A stretch of DNA of 64,000 nt from Rhizobium sp. 2MFCol3.1 (GTDB lineage Bacteria; Pseudomonadota; Alphaproteobacteria; Rhizobiales; Rhizobiaceae). Below are positions 43,801 to 52,091 of the stretch, one piece after another. The DNA lies in contig NZ_KB898356.1 in NCBI RefSeq assembly GCF_000377565.1, forward strand, positions 186,001 through 250,000, given 5' to 3'. The number at the start of each line of letters is the position of its first letter. The stretch's first letter is position 1. Made by a program: the position numbers and the translations under genes. A model generated the notes under the pieces. That model searched no databases. It worked only from the letters and a program-made list of their open reading frames with translations, and had not been told where the DNA came from.

Positions 43801-44347
43801 GGGTGCCGAACATGATGGCGAAGCAGGCGAGCACCAGCGTCACCAAGAGCGGCAGGTCGAGGAAATAGAGATTGCCGCTGCCGATGCCGTAATCCGACGG
43901 ATTGAGCATCGCCGTCATGGTGCTTGACACCGATTTCAGCTGCAGCGCGATATAGGGGATGGCGCCAACAAGCGAGATCAGCGCCACGATCGTCCCCACC
44001 GCCGAGTTCTTGCCATAGCGCGCCGAGATGAAGTCGGCGACGGAGGTAAGCTTCTCCGTCTTGGCGAGATCGATGATCCGCCGCAGCACCGGCATGCCAA
44101 GCGTGAAGACCAGGATCGGGCCGATATAGATGCCGGTGAATTCCAGCCCGCGCTGCGAGGCAAGGCCGACGCCGCCGAAATAGGTCCAGGAGGTGCAGTA
44201 GATCGCGAGGCTCAGCGCATAGACGACCGGCCGTCCGCTGTCCGGCGCGCCGAAGCGCCTGCGCTGCCGGTCGCCATGGCTTGCCACGGCAAACAGCAAG
44301 AACAGGTAGCCGAACGCCGATGCGAGTATGACCCAGCCTGGCAGCAT
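40844..44347 (-). CDS. Na+/solute symporter-fused hybrid sensor histidine kinase/response regulator
   Basis: 1167 residues. The first about 500 residues form an SSS (SLC5) transporter-like unit with some 13 helices (YALSLAIYCTSWTYFGGVGLA, LTSVADFISARYGKNSAVG). Then a linker, a PAS domain (LSQMDQGIAVFDSSNHLTIWN split, about 645-760), a coiled coil (LEQRVAERTAELTRVNHEL), HisKA with AAAGHDILQPLNAARLYSSA, HATPase (LVSNAIKYT, GLGLGLSIVDRIARVL) and a C-terminal receiver (LCIDNEPHILEGM; VIADYHLGDGTG). This is the CbrA-like group of transporter-sensor fusions that report nutrient or amino-acid state. No cognate regulator is adjacent. Confidence 0.94.
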   Translation of the reverse strand: MLPGWVILASAFGYLFLLFAVASHGDRQRRRFGAPDSGRPVVYALSLAIYCTSWTYFGGVGLASQRGLEFTGIYIGPILVFTLGMPVLRRIIDLAKTEKLTSVADFISARYGKNSAVGTIVALISLVGAIPYIALQLKSVSSTMTAMLNPSDYGIGSGNLYFLDLPLLVTLVLACFAIMFGTRHTDATEHQDGLILAVAMESVVKLFAFLTAGVCVVWFLFDGPADLWRKAAENELVLSALHYQTPISRWLTLTVLSAFAIVMLPRQFHVTVVENRTAKELRLAGFLFPLYLIAINLFVLPMAIAGLLTFGGNGNADLYMLSLPIVGQMPVMSLITFIGGFSAATAMVIVASVALSIMVSNDIVMPIFLRRRLAGRGGQRDDFAKTLLNIRRSAIFAVLLLGYAYYRSTDSTTGLASIGLLSFAAIAQMAPSLLGGLIWRRANARGAILGLSSGFVIWIYLLFLPSLGGPDYSAVASAVLGFVFPGVTAFTDNADPLVNATVMSLLVNTGFFVIGSMTRNARPLERIQAGIFVKRQSRSQFATRGWKTRISVGDLKATISRYLGEERMERSFQTYQQNSGRKLEDDQPADMALIHFTEQLLGSAIGSSSARLVLSLILQKVEDASADTAWLLDQASEALQYNQDMLQTALSQMDQGIAVFDSSNHLTIWNRRFRQLLDLPETSGQVGFPLADIVAILSQRGDIPVSEVSQTVRHFLTLDKPFALVLGRGERIIEVRSNAMPDKGIVATFTDITQRVAADQALKQANETLEQRVAERTAELTRVNHELGEARASADEANLGKTRFFAAAGHDILQPLNAARLYSSALVERMGQSESSAIVRNIDSALESVESILGAVLDISRLDTGAMRPRLASVPLADLLERIQTDFAPIAREKSLKLVVMPTSLRVRSDPNLLRRLVQNLVSNAIKYTLTGKVLVGARRRGNQVVIQVMDSGIGIPPSKFRTVFKEFARLDEGAKTASGLGLGLSIVDRIARVLSHPVELHSTHGKGTDFRIVMPRDISPVAEAPITTAPADRSAQNLKGLKVLCIDNEPHILEGMQLLLSGWGCAVQSADSLSGVAALDARDGAPDLVIADYHLGDGTGVAAILSVRERFATYVPGLCITADRTLEVRADAERHGIGIQHKPVRPAALRAYITQISAQKRAAAAE

Positions 44348-44460
44348 TTCTCCTCCGCCGGCGTCCCATGCGCCGGTCCTCCCGGAGCTCGAAGCCTACG
44401 GCAAATCGGGGCCTTTGAAAATTCCCGCCGTCTAGGTCTTAAGTCAAAGACGGGTGGAGC

Positions 44461-44493
44461 AATTGAATAATTCGTAATTTGTAATTGAATAAT
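44461..44493. repeat. 11-bp direct repeats upstream of mscL
   Basis: AATTGAATAAT occurs at 44461-44471 and 44483-44493, start to start 22 bp, about two helical turns. The stretch is strongly AT-rich within a GC-rich genome and lies 70-100 bp before the mscL start, so it may be a promoter with a repeated activator site. Confidence 0.6.
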
Positions 44494-44561
44494 CGCAACG
44501 AAGATGTAGCTAATAAAAACAACAGCCTGCCATCAAACTGCATCAGAGGGAGACAGATCGC

Positions 44562-44999
44562 ATGCTCAACGAGTTCAAAGCGTTTATTGCTCGCGGCAAC
44601 GTCATGGACCTTGCCGTCGGTGTCATCATCGGTGGTGCGTTCGGCGGCATCGTCAAATCGTTGGTCGACGACGTCATCATGCCGATCGTCGGCGCCATCT
44701 TCGGTGGCTTCGATTTCTCCAACTACTTCATTGGCCTCTCGTCCAACGTCAACGCGCCGACGCTGGCCGCTGCCCGCGCGCAGGGCGCCGTTCTCGCTTA
44801 CGGCAGCTTCATCACCGTTCTCATCAACTTCCTGATTCTTGCCTGGATCATCTTCCTGATGGTCAAGGGCGTGAACACGCTGCAGAAGCAGGTCGAGCGC
44901 CAGAAGAAGGTTGCTCCGGAAGATGCACCGCCGCCGCCGGCCGACGTCGCCCTTCTCACCGAAATCCGCGACCTGCTGGCCAAGCGCCCCACGGTCTGA
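44562..44999 (+). CDS. mscL: Large-conductance mechanosensitive channel MscL
   Basis: 145 residues. N-terminal helix [36 protein letters not shown] (signature split over 2-40), TM2 [24 protein letters not shown] near 80, and the cytoplasmic helix [12 protein letters not shown] pentameric inner-membrane pore, it releases solutes upon hypoosmotic stress. GAGGGAGAC is the ribosome site. Monocistronic, with a hairpin after the gene. Confidence 0.97.
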   Translation: MLNEFKAFIARGNVMDLAVGVIIGGAFGGIVKSLVDDVIMPIVGAIFGGFDFSNYFIGLSSNVNAPTLAAARAQGAVLAYGSFITVLINFLILAWIIFLMVKGVNTLQKQVERQKKVAPEDAPPPPADVALLTEIRDLLAKRPTV

Positions 45000-45007
45000 T
45001 GTCTTAA

Positions 45008-45033
45008 GAGCCCTGCCGGATGAGGCAGGGCTC
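45008..45033 (+). terminator. Hairpin after mscL
   Basis: Perfect 10-bp stem GAGCCCTGCC/GGCAGGGCTC around GGATGA, 9 bp after the mscL stop. There is no T tail, so it may stabilise the 3' end rather than terminate alone. Confidence 0.6.
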
Positions 45034-45121
45034 ACCCATCACGGAAATCGATCGGCCATCACCGATTGTCATGGGATTCGCCCGCGCATTTGTTTTATGT
45101 AGGCGAAAACCGGAGTGATGC

Positions 45122-46288
45122 ATGTCGATCGTCAATAGCCTCAGCCCGCGCGCCATCCAGGCGCCTGAAAGCGGGATCGTCGAAGTCGTAAATTATGCCC
45201 GTGGCCGCGATGGCCTCTTGCCGCTTTGGGTTGGCGAAGGCGATCTTCCGACCCCCGATTTCGTCAATCAGGCGGCCATGACGGCGCTTTCGGCCGGCGA
45301 GACCTTCTACACTTACCAGCGCGGCATCCCCGAACTGCGCCAGGCGCTCTCCGATTATTACGCTCGCCACTTCGGCATAAACCTTCCCGTCGAGCATTTC
45401 TTCGTCACCGGCTCCGGCATGCAGGCGATCCAGATCGCGGTGCAGGCGATGACCTCGCCCGGCGACGAGCTGGTCTATTTGACGCCTGCTTGGCCGAACA
45501 TCGCCGCCGCGCTCGAAATCGCCGGCGCCCGTTCCGTCGGCGTGCAGCTCGACTTCGAAGGCGGCAAATGGGCCGTCGACCTCGACCGCATCGCCGCCGC
45601 GATCACGCCGAAGACCAAGGCGCTCTTCATCAACACGCCCTCCAACCCGACCGGCTGGACCGCGACGCGGGAAGATCTCGCCGCCATCCTCGGCCTTGCC
45701 CGCAAGCATGGTCTCTGGATCATGGCGGACGAAATCTACGCCCGCTACTATTTCCCCGGCGACCGCGCAGCCTCGTTCCTCGATGTGATGGAAGCGGGCG
45801 ACAAGGTCATGTTCGTCAATTCCTTCTCGAAGAACTGGTCGATGACCGGCTGGCGCGTCGGCTGGGTCGTGGCGCCGCCGGAGACGGGGCAGGTGCTTGA
45901 GAACCTGATCCAGTATTCGACCTCTGGCGTTGCCCAGTTCATGCAGCGGGGCGCCGTCGCCGCCTTGAACGAAGGCGATGCCTTCGTTCAAGCCAATATC
46001 GACAAGGCAAGGCGCTCGCGCGATATCCTCTGCGACGCGCTGATTGCGACCAACCGGGTGCAGACGCTGAAGCCCGATGGCGCGCTCTATGCCTTCCTGA
46101 AGATCGACGGCGTCACCGACAGCCGCAAGGCGGCGATCGATATCGTCGACAAGACCGGCGTCGGCCTGGCGCCCGGAACCGCCTTCGGCCCCGGCGGCGA
46201 GCTCTTCATGCGCGCCTGCTTCCTGCGCGATCCCGCCCAGATCCAGACCGCGGCCGACAGGCTCTGCGACTATATCCTGAAGCTCTGA
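45122..46288 (+). CDS. Class I/II pyridoxal-phosphate aminotransferase
   Basis: 388 residues. Fold type I features: LPLWVGEGDLPTPDFV near 33, YQRGIPELRQALSDYY near 66, TGSGMQAIQIAVQAM near 97, NTPSNPTGWTA near 172 (substrate-binding Asn), DEIYARYYF near 203, the PLP Lys near 238 in SFSKNWSMTGWRVGW, and the terminal Arg in FMRACFLRD. It transfers amino groups from an amino acid to a 2-oxo acid; aspartate or aromatic donors are possible. The HD-domain gene follows after 15 bp in a probable operon. Confidence 0.92.
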   Translation: MSIVNSLSPRAIQAPESGIVEVVNYARGRDGLLPLWVGEGDLPTPDFVNQAAMTALSAGETFYTYQRGIPELRQALSDYYARHFGINLPVEHFFVTGSGMQAIQIAVQAMTSPGDELVYLTPAWPNIAAALEIAGARSVGVQLDFEGGKWAVDLDRIAAAITPKTKALFINTPSNPTGWTATREDLAAILGLARKHGLWIMADEIYARYYFPGDRAASFLDVMEAGDKVMFVNSFSKNWSMTGWRVGWVVAPPETGQVLENLIQYSTSGVAQFMQRGAVAALNEGDAFVQANIDKARRSRDILCDALIATNRVQTLKPDGALYAFLKIDGVTDSRKAAIDIVDKTGVGLAPGTAFGPGGELFMRACFLRDPAQIQTAADRLCDYILKL

Positions 46289-46303
46289 ACCGGGAGCATC
46301 CGC

Positions 46304-46957
46304 ATGTCCGAAAAGATCACCGCTGACCATCTGGAAGGCTTTCTCGGCAATCGACGCCTTATGGAGCAGCTGGCCTTCATTCTCGAGGTCGAGAAGCTGA
46401 AGACGATCCTGCGCCGCACGTCGCTGCTCGATCGCTCGCGCGTCGAGACCGACGCCGAGCACACCTGGCAGATTGCGCTGATGGCGGCGGTGCTTGCAGA
46501 ACATTCGAGCGAGCCGATCGATCTGCTGCGCGTCTTGAAGATGCTGCTGATCCACGACATCGTCGAAATCGATGCCGGCGACACCTTCGCCTATGACGCG
46601 GTTGCCCGCACCAGCCAGGCCGAGCGCGAACTGCGCGCCGCAGACCGCATCTTCGCTCTGCTTCCCGCCGATCAGGCTGTCGAGTTCCGCGCGCTCTGGG
46701 ATGAGTTCGAGGAGAAGCGCACCAGCGATGCGCGCTTCGCCAACGCCATGGACCGCTTCCAGCCGCTGCTCCACAATTTCTTCACCGGCGGTGGCACCTG
46801 GCATACGGCCGGCGTCACCGAGCCAGACGTCGTCAGGCGCATGGAGCCGATAGCCATCGCTTCGGGCACGCTCGGAGACCTTACCGAACGGCTGATCGCG
46901 CTCGCCGTCGAACAGGGCTTCCTGGCTCCCCGGGCCGGATTCAAACCGGGTGTTTGA
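46304..46957 (+). CDS. HD-domain phosphohydrolase (YfbR/HDDC2-like)
   Basis: 217 residues. Metal-binding set: H53 in DAEHTWQIALMA, H84-D85 in LLIHDIVEID, and a late Asp in the ANAMDRF segment. This matches HDDC2/YfbR-type 5'-deoxynucleotidase-like enzymes that remove phosphate from (deoxy)nucleoside monophosphates. The substrate here is inferred. It follows the aminotransferase by 15 bp with GGGAG before ATG 46304. A hairpin lies right after the stop. Confidence 0.88.
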   Translation: MSEKITADHLEGFLGNRRLMEQLAFILEVEKLKTILRRTSLLDRSRVETDAEHTWQIALMAAVLAEHSSEPIDLLRVLKMLLIHDIVEIDAGDTFAYDAVARTSQAERELRAADRIFALLPADQAVEFRALWDEFEEKRTSDARFANAMDRFQPLLHNFFTGGGTWHTAGVTEPDVVRRMEPIAIASGTLGDLTERLIALAVEQGFLAPRAGFKPGV

Positions 46958-46961
46958 ACTC

Positions 46962-46988
46962 TCGATGCGGCCGAAACGGCCACATCGA
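46962..46988 (+). terminator. Hairpin after the HD-domain gene
   Basis: TCGATG-c-GGCC and GGCC-a-CATCGA form a stem with one C/A mismatch around GAAAC, only 5 bp after the stop, followed by TAAAATTCT. A plausible terminator with a weak T tract. Confidence 0.6.
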
Positions 46989-47133
46989 TAAAATTCTAGC
47001 GAACCTGCAAATCAGCCCCTAACCACACCGGTAAACTTCGCCCCGGCGGATGCCCCAGTGGGGCCGCTTATTCGAATTTCGGAAAGGAAAGCCGGGTCAG
47101 ATGCCCCCGTGAGATGAAACGGGAGTGCGGGAC

Positions 47134-48168
47134 ATGGCAATTCTGGTGACGGGTGGCGCTGGCTATATCGGCAGTCATATGGTCTGGACATTGCTGGATG
47201 CGGGCGAGCAGGTCGTCGTGCTCGATCGCCTCTCCACGGGCTTTCGTTGGGCCGTGGCGCCGGAAGCGCGCTTCTATCTCGGCGATGTCGCCGATGCCGA
47301 ATTGCTCAAGACCATCTTCATCGAAAACGACATCGAGGCGATCATTCATTTCGCCGGCTCCGCTGTCGTCCCGGCCTCGGTTGCCGATCCGCTCTCCTAT
47401 TACGACAACAATTCCGGCAAGACCCGCGCGCTGATGAGCGCTGCGGTCAGCGCCGGCATCCGCCATTTCGTCTTCTCCTCCACCGCCGCCGTCTACGGTC
47501 CGCAGAAGACGTCGGACCCGGTCAAGGAAGACGCATCGCTGAACCCGGAAAATCCTTACGGCCAGTCGAAGCTGATGACCGAGTTCATGCTGCGCGATGC
47601 CGCCGCCGCTTATGACTTCAACTATGTGGCCCTGCGCTATTTCAACGTCGCCGGCGCCGACCCGCTCGGCCGCGCCGGGCAGTCGACCTCGGGCGCGACG
47701 CATCTGATCAAGGTTGCCTGCGAGGCAGCCCTTGGCCGCCGTGACAGCGTCAGCGTCTACGGCCTCGATTATCCGACGCATGACGGCACCGGCGTTCGCG
47801 ACTACATCCACGTGAGCGATCTGGCCGAGGCGCACCTCAGAGCCCTGCAGCACCTGCGCGGCGAGCGCGGTTCACTCGTTGCCAATTGCGGCTATGGCGC
47901 CGGCTACTCGGTGCTCGACGTGCTGAACATGGTGACGCGCCTGCACGGCCACGCCTTCAAGATCCACATGGCCCCACGTCGCCCGGGCGATTCCGCCAGT
48001 GTCGTCGCCGACGCCACGCTCGCGAACCGCGTGCTCGGCTGGACCCCGCGATACGATTCGCTCGAGACGATCGTGCGTAGCGCGCTCGATTGGGAACTGT
48101 CTCTTATGAACCGCAACGTCGAGGATCTGCAGGGCCTGCACCGCGCGCTCGCCGCCGCCTCCTTCTAA
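47134..48168 (+). CDS. galE: UDP-glucose 4-epimerase
   Basis: 344 residues from ATG 47134, with GGGAG ten bases before it; GTG 47125 is less likely. NAD+ Rossmann motif LVTGGAGYIGSHMVW; DVAD near 49; FSSTAAVYGPQ near 120 with the active-site Ser/Thr, and the Tyr-Lys pair in NPYGQSK near 145; RYFNVAGADP; THDGTGVRDYIHVSDLA. It interconverts UDP-glucose and UDP-galactose for polysaccharides. It is a divergent-branch GalE relative in rhizobia distinct from exoB-type genes, as far as I recall, so both may exist. Confidence 0.93.
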   Translation: MAILVTGGAGYIGSHMVWTLLDAGEQVVVLDRLSTGFRWAVAPEARFYLGDVADAELLKTIFIENDIEAIIHFAGSAVVPASVADPLSYYDNNSGKTRALMSAAVSAGIRHFVFSSTAAVYGPQKTSDPVKEDASLNPENPYGQSKLMTEFMLRDAAAAYDFNYVALRYFNVAGADPLGRAGQSTSGATHLIKVACEAALGRRDSVSVYGLDYPTHDGTGVRDYIHVSDLAEAHLRALQHLRGERGSLVANCGYGAGYSVLDVLNMVTRLHGHAFKIHMAPRRPGDSASVVADATLANRVLGWTPRYDSLETIVRSALDWELSLMNRNVEDLQGLHRALAAASF

Positions 48169-48356
48169 GCGCCAAAACTGTTGCAGTCTTGCGACCGCCA
48201 ACGCTCGTCAGCATCTTCCTGATATCATAGCCATCGACTATCCGGCCGAGCGCGATAAGTTTGTGTACAAGCAGCGCAATTCGCTGACGGCATGAACTTG
48301 GAATCGCAATTTGGCGCGGCCGCATCGATCGCGGCTTACGCCGCAAGGAGGCCCGG

Positions 48357-49421
48357 ATGCACGACAAAGTCGATCAGCGCGAGGTTATTGCCGAGCGACA
48401 GGGTTCCGCCGGCATCATCCGCCTCAACAGGCCGAGAGCGCTGAACAGCCTGACCCTCGACATGGTCCGTTCGATCGACGCGGCGCTCTCCGAATTCGCG
48501 GCCGATGCCGATGTGGCGACGGTTATCATCATGGGCGAGGGCGAGCGTGGCTTCTGCGCCGGGGGCGATATCCGCGCGCTGCACGAAAGCGGCCGTGCCG
48601 GCACGGCGCTGGCGGAAGATTTCTGGCGCCAGGAGTTCCACCTCAATCACCGCATTGCCGCCTATCCCAAGCCCTATGTGGCGCTGATGGACGGCATCAC
48701 CATGGGGGGCGGCGTCGGTCTTTCCTCGCATGGCCGCCACCGCGTGGTCACCGAACGCACCCGCTTTGCCATGCCCGAAACGGGGATCGGCTATTTCCCC
48801 GATGTCGGCGCCACATGGCTGTTGCCGCACGCCCTCGGCGAGGTCGGTATCTGGATGGGGCTGACAGGCCTTGAGGTCGGAGCGGCCGACGTGATCCATG
48901 CCGGGCTCGCCGATGTCCAGGTCGCCTCGTTCCAGTTGCCCGAGCTTGTCGATACATTGGCCGGCCTGTCGCGTGGCGCAAGCTCGCGCGATGTCGATGT
49001 CGTCCTGAAGAACCTGTCAACCGATCCGGGCAAAGGGCCGCTGCGGCTCAATAGCAGCCTGATCGAACGCACCTTCCGCTTCGGCACGGTCGGCGACATC
49101 ATCGCGGCGTTGAAAGCGGAGCCATCGGATTTCGCGGCGGAAACGCTGCGTGCCATCCAACTGCGCTCGCCAACCAGCCTGGCGCTGACGCTGCGCCTGC
49201 TGCATGAGGGCAAGCAGAGCCGCAGCTTGGCCGAGTGCCTGCGCCGCGAATTCAGCGCCTGTCTGGGCATCCTGCAAAGCCCCGATTTCTACGAGGGTAT
49301 CCGCGCCGCCGTCATCGACAAGGATCGCAAGCCGAAATGGACACCGGCCACGATCGAAGCGGTCGAGCCCGCCGCGATCGACCGTTTTCTGCGTCCGGCG
49401 GATCCGCCGCTTGCGCTGTAA
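48357..49421 (+). CDS. 3-hydroxyisobutyryl-CoA hydrolase (crotonase superfamily)
   Basis: 354 residues, behind AAGGAGG. Crotonase fold: RPRALNSLTLDMVRSIDAAL near 26, GERGFCAGGDIRALHE near 62, and oxyanion/active-site MDGITMGGGVGLSSHGRHRVV split, PETGIGYFPDVGATW near 141. The length, the FCAGGDIRAL motif and the C-terminal KPKWTPATIEAV are characteristic of HIBCH, the thioesterase step of valine breakdown. It stands alone here, so partners of the pathway are elsewhere. Confidence 0.92.
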   Translation: MHDKVDQREVIAERQGSAGIIRLNRPRALNSLTLDMVRSIDAALSEFAADADVATVIIMGEGERGFCAGGDIRALHESGRAGTALAEDFWRQEFHLNHRIAAYPKPYVALMDGITMGGGVGLSSHGRHRVVTERTRFAMPETGIGYFPDVGATWLLPHALGEVGIWMGLTGLEVGAADVIHAGLADVQVASFQLPELVDTLAGLSRGASSRDVDVVLKNLSTDPGKGPLRLNSSLIERTFRFGTVGDIIAALKAEPSDFAAETLRAIQLRSPTSLALTLRLLHEGKQSRSLAECLRREFSACLGILQSPDFYEGIRAAVIDKDRKPKWTPATIEAVEPAAIDRFLRPADPPLAL

Positions 49422-49427
49422 GGACGC

Positions 49428-49706
49428 TTACATCGGGAAATCAGGAATGGCTTCGCGCCGGGTGAGCTTCAACGTCCTGTCGGGCTGCAGAATATAGGTT
49501 TCCAGCTGCTTCGTTCCGGTTGAATCGTAGAACGTATTGTGGACGACGCTGCCCGGTGGAGACTTGGTCAGCTTCGTGCGCGGCTGTCCGCCATAGGTGA
49601 TGCTCCCGGGGACGGGCTTCACCTCCGCCGTCTCGCTGGTGGTGCAGCCAGCCAGAAGACCAGCCATAACGAATGTTGCCGCAACGGCCGATATCACGCG
49701 TTTCAT
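49428..49706 (-). CDS. Small lipoprotein of unknown function
   Basis: 92 residues from ATG 49706. Signal peptide with lipobox MAGLLAGC (Cys20). The mature part is short and beta-like: GSITYGGQPRTKLTKSPPGS, VVHNTFYDSTGTKQLETYIL. No family recognised. It converges on the HIBCH gene with 6 bp between stops. Confidence 0.75.
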   Translation of the reverse strand: MKRVISAVAATFVMAGLLAGCTTSETAEVKPVPGSITYGGQPRTKLTKSPPGSVVHNTFYDSTGTKQLETYILQPDRTLKLTRREAIPDFPM

Positions 49707-49871
49707 CGCGATCACCCCACATGTCTATGCTGTTGATATGGCTCGCTTCGCTTGAAGCGCCAAGAGGTATTTGGATTTTCTTCTCGAAAATACTCCAACG
49801 ATAGCGCCCGCACTGCAACGAAATGCGGCGCTGCAGCGTTAAGCAGCAGAACAATTCGCTTGGAGGCGAAG

Positions 49872-50135
49872 ATGGTACAGCTGTTCCAGATTTTGACGGG
49901 GCACGAGGATCAGTGCGAACGAGGCCACAGCCAGTCGTCGATGCGGGCCGCGATCGAAAGCGCGCTGAGCGCCGATCCGGACCTCGATTGCACCGAGATC
50001 ACGGTCACCATGATTGGCCAATACGCTGTGCTCGAGGGCTTTGCGCACAGTGCCGGCGACATCGTTTGCGCCATGATGATCGCCGAGGACGTCGTGGGAC
50101 AAGGCAACGTGCAGAGCCGAATGCTGCGCCGATGA
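49872..50135 (+). CDS. Small BON-like domain protein
   Basis: 87 residues from ATG 49872 (MVQLFQILTGHEDQ), with GGAGGCG upstream. The C-terminal half (ITVTMIGQYAVLEGFAHSAGD, then IVCAMMIAEDVVGQGNVQSRML) has the BON strand-turn-helix pattern seen in BON proteins that bind lipids. No signal peptide, so cytosolic. Similar small BON-like proteins occur widely in rhizobia. Function unknown. Confidence 0.7.
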   Translation: MVQLFQILTGHEDQCERGHSQSSMRAAIESALSADPDLDCTEITVTMIGQYAVLEGFAHSAGDIVCAMMIAEDVVGQGNVQSRMLRR

Positions 50136-50284
50136 TGCTCTCCTTTTGTCGCCGCTGCGCTGTTTCGGTCAATACTGTAAGATGGAAGTAGAAAAACGTT
50201 AACGCATTTGAAAGTGGCGGCGGTTTCACGGAACTAAACTAACGGCTGTTCCGTTACTGGGATAATCAAACATGGGAGAATGGC

Positions 50285-50545
50285 ATGACGCGCTTTCTTC
50301 GACTTGGGATGCCCGCCTTAGCGCTGATGACTGGCGCCTTTGCCTTGCCGGCCGCCGCTTCGCTCGAGATCGACAGTAACTATTCGGCGCTGCAGCGCGA
50401 TGATGTCGTGCTCGCCCAGTATGGCGATGCGACCGCCTGTGTTCCCGCCGCCGCGCACTACGTCCCGTCTTTCATTCGCGCCAATGACGGCACGATCATC
50501 GGTGTGGGCTATGTGGAAGTGGCAAGCGCTGATACCGGGTGCTGA
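50285..50545 (+). CDS. Small secreted protein of unknown function
   Basis: 86 residues from ATG 50285, behind GGGAGAATGGC. Signal peptide MTRFLRLGMPALALMTGAFALPAAAS with a clear A-A-A-S end. Mature part about 60 residues with two cysteines (ATACVPAA and DTGC at the extreme C-terminus), likely disulfide bonded. Unknown family. Confidence 0.65.
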   Translation: MTRFLRLGMPALALMTGAFALPAAASLEIDSNYSALQRDDVVLAQYGDATACVPAAAHYVPSFIRANDGTIIGVGYVEVASADTGC

Positions 50546-50872
50546 TATCAGGTAATGCTCAATTAACCAGCCTGCCGTAGGCGCGCCGCGTTGATACGCG
50601 GTCTTTAACGATCGTGTCACGGCGGCGCTCGGCCGCTTTGTGTAACTGATTGTTTTGAGAGGAATATACGAGGCCCGCCTGCGCTTTTCACACAGAGGGT
50701 GACGAGCCTCTGACCATCATCATGATGGCTGAAAGTGTTCTAGTAAGCGTTGCGCGCACAAGACAACCAGCTTCGTCCGGCTACCCCCGACAAGCTCCGG
50801 CAAGGGTTAAGCAAAAATCAACTCTGCTTTATTTCGAGCCACTTGTGGACCGTTCTGGCCCGCCAGGTGCTT
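50546..50872. other. Intergenic region without recognised gene
   Basis: 327 bp between the small secreted protein and the DUF982 gene; no frame has convincing coding features. It contains a 10-bp palindrome CATCATGATG near 50716 and a GAGGC/GCCTC inverted pair near 50670-50712, which may form a weak 3' hairpin. It would hold the 3' ends of both neighbours. Confidence 0.4.
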
Positions 50873-51115
50873 CTAGTGGACGTGAAGCCTTGCTTCTTCG
50901 GCCGCTGCGACGAACTCCGCGCGCGCTTCTTCCACGCTCTTGCGGCCGTCAAGGGCGGCTCGGCACGTGCTGCGTGCCTTCAGGTAGCGCAGGCCGCGAA
51001 CATTGGGCCAGAGTTCGGTCAGGCATGTCAGCGCGTCGAACGGGCCGGATATCGTCCGCGCACCGGTGGTTTCGAAGCCGACCTGGATAGGATCATTCCA
51101 CTTTTCGCTTGCCAT
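50873..51115 (-). CDS. DUF982 domain protein
   Basis: 80 residues. The conserved core is WNDPIQVGFETTGARTISGP, FDALTCLTELWPNVRGLRYL and ACRAALDGRKSVEEARAEFV-like blocks, all matching DUF982. The family is almost confined to Rhizobiales, often in many copies and on plasmids, with no known function. AGGAGTGCGCAA precedes ATG 51115. Confidence 0.93.
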   Translation of the reverse strand: MASEKWNDPIQVGFETTGARTISGPFDALTCLTELWPNVRGLRYLKARSTCRAALDGRKSVEEARAEFVAAAEEARLHVH

Positions 51116-51273
51116 TTGCGCACTCCTCCATTGCTCACGCCAGGTACTCTGCAGCGTTCTGCCTGCTCCTCCCGCAAAGCAGTGTGCGGAAGCATTTTAG
51201 CGATAATTCACAAACCCGCAAATGGGAAAAGACATACGCGTTCGGCGTAACGAACCAAAGACGTATGAAAGAC

Positions 51274-51301
51274 AAGCACCCGGCCATGTGACCGAGTGCT
51301 T
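51274..51301 (-). terminator. Hairpin after the small exported-protein gene
   Basis: AAGCAC-c-CGG pairs with CCG-a-GTGCTT around CCATGTGA, with one mismatch, 25 bp past the stop of the minus-strand gene ending at 51326. On that strand it is followed by GTCTTTC. A probable terminator. Confidence 0.6.
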
Positions 51302-51325
51302 GAAACAATCAGCAAACGTGGGCGT

Positions 51326-51580
51326 TTAGCTGCAGACGCGGGTGGTCTTGGTCACGATCCGGCCGTGGCTGTGATACTTCACGGTCTTCATGCGGCAATT
51401 GTAGCGCACCGGATGATGGCGGTTGGAATGGCCGTAATAGGGGCGGGGCTGGTAGCGATCGTGATACCCGTGATAGCCGGGCTGACCGATTCTCACCGTC
51501 ACGCTATCGGCAAAGGATGGCATTGCGGTTGCGCTGAGCGATGCGATGGCCACGGCGGCAGCGATAATAAGCTTCTTCAT
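51326..51580 (-). CDS. Small exported His/Tyr-rich protein
   Basis: 84 residues from ATG 51580, chosen because GGAGAC lies 5 bases upstream; the in-frame ATG at 51592 lacks this. Signal peptide MKKLIIAAAVAIASLSATAMPSFADS. Mature part is rich in His, Tyr and Arg (GYHGYHDRYQPRPYYGHSNR) and has two cysteines (RYNCRMK, TRVCS). Metal binding is possible but unproven. Such small rhizobial proteins are annotated hypothetical. Confidence 0.7.
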   Translation of the reverse strand: MKKLIIAAAVAIASLSATAMPSFADSVTVRIGQPGYHGYHDRYQPRPYYGHSNRHHPVRYNCRMKTVKYHSHGRIVTKTTRVCS

Positions 51581-51713
51581 GCTAGTCTCCATTCATAACA
51601 GCGTTGACGAAACGTTCGTATCGAGAATTTGTTCAATACGAATAATAAGCGCAGCATGAATGTGAGCTGAGAGGCGTGTTCATGTCCGGGTCATCCCGGA
51701 GGAGGGCCGAGCC

Positions 51714-51857
51714 TTATGGTGCGATGGTGTAGACGAACACGGCTTTATAGACGGCGAGCGCACCGAAAACGGCGGTGATGGCAGCCAGAACCATGGCGAT
51801 CAAAATGATCGCCTTCGTGCCCTTGCCGTTCTGCTGTTCGTTGTCGTCGGTGCTCAT
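51714..51857 (-). CDS. Small single-pass membrane protein
   Basis: 47 residues from ATG 51857, behind CAGGAGACGACC. Polar N-terminus MSTDDNEQQNGKGTK followed by one long helix (AIILIAMVLAAITAVFGALAVY) and a short tail. No family recognised. Too short for most gene finders, but the strong ribosome site and typical membrane pattern support it. Confidence 0.6.
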   Translation of the reverse strand: MSTDDNEQQNGKGTKAIILIAMVLAAITAVFGALAVYKAVFVYTIAP

Positions 51858-52091
51858 GGTCGTCTCCTGCGGGTCGCCCGGCTCACTGGTGGTCTCGGCC
51901 GGCGAAGCCGTTAGCGCCACGTCTTAACCAGTCGGCCGCTTTTTCGCAAACCGGGATATCTGATGCCGAATGTCGCAGCGGAAAGCGTGGCCACAATTCA
52001 CGATTGCGGCAAATCGCGGAACAAACCCGTTGTGGCCGGGTTGTCCACACGTAACCCGATAGTGAAAACCGACGAGGAAGAGGAAATTCCC

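Noticed and set aside
45095-46804. A 569-codon minus-strand frame across the aminotransferase and HD genes
   Set aside because: It covers two recognised genes and the gap between them and has no family features.
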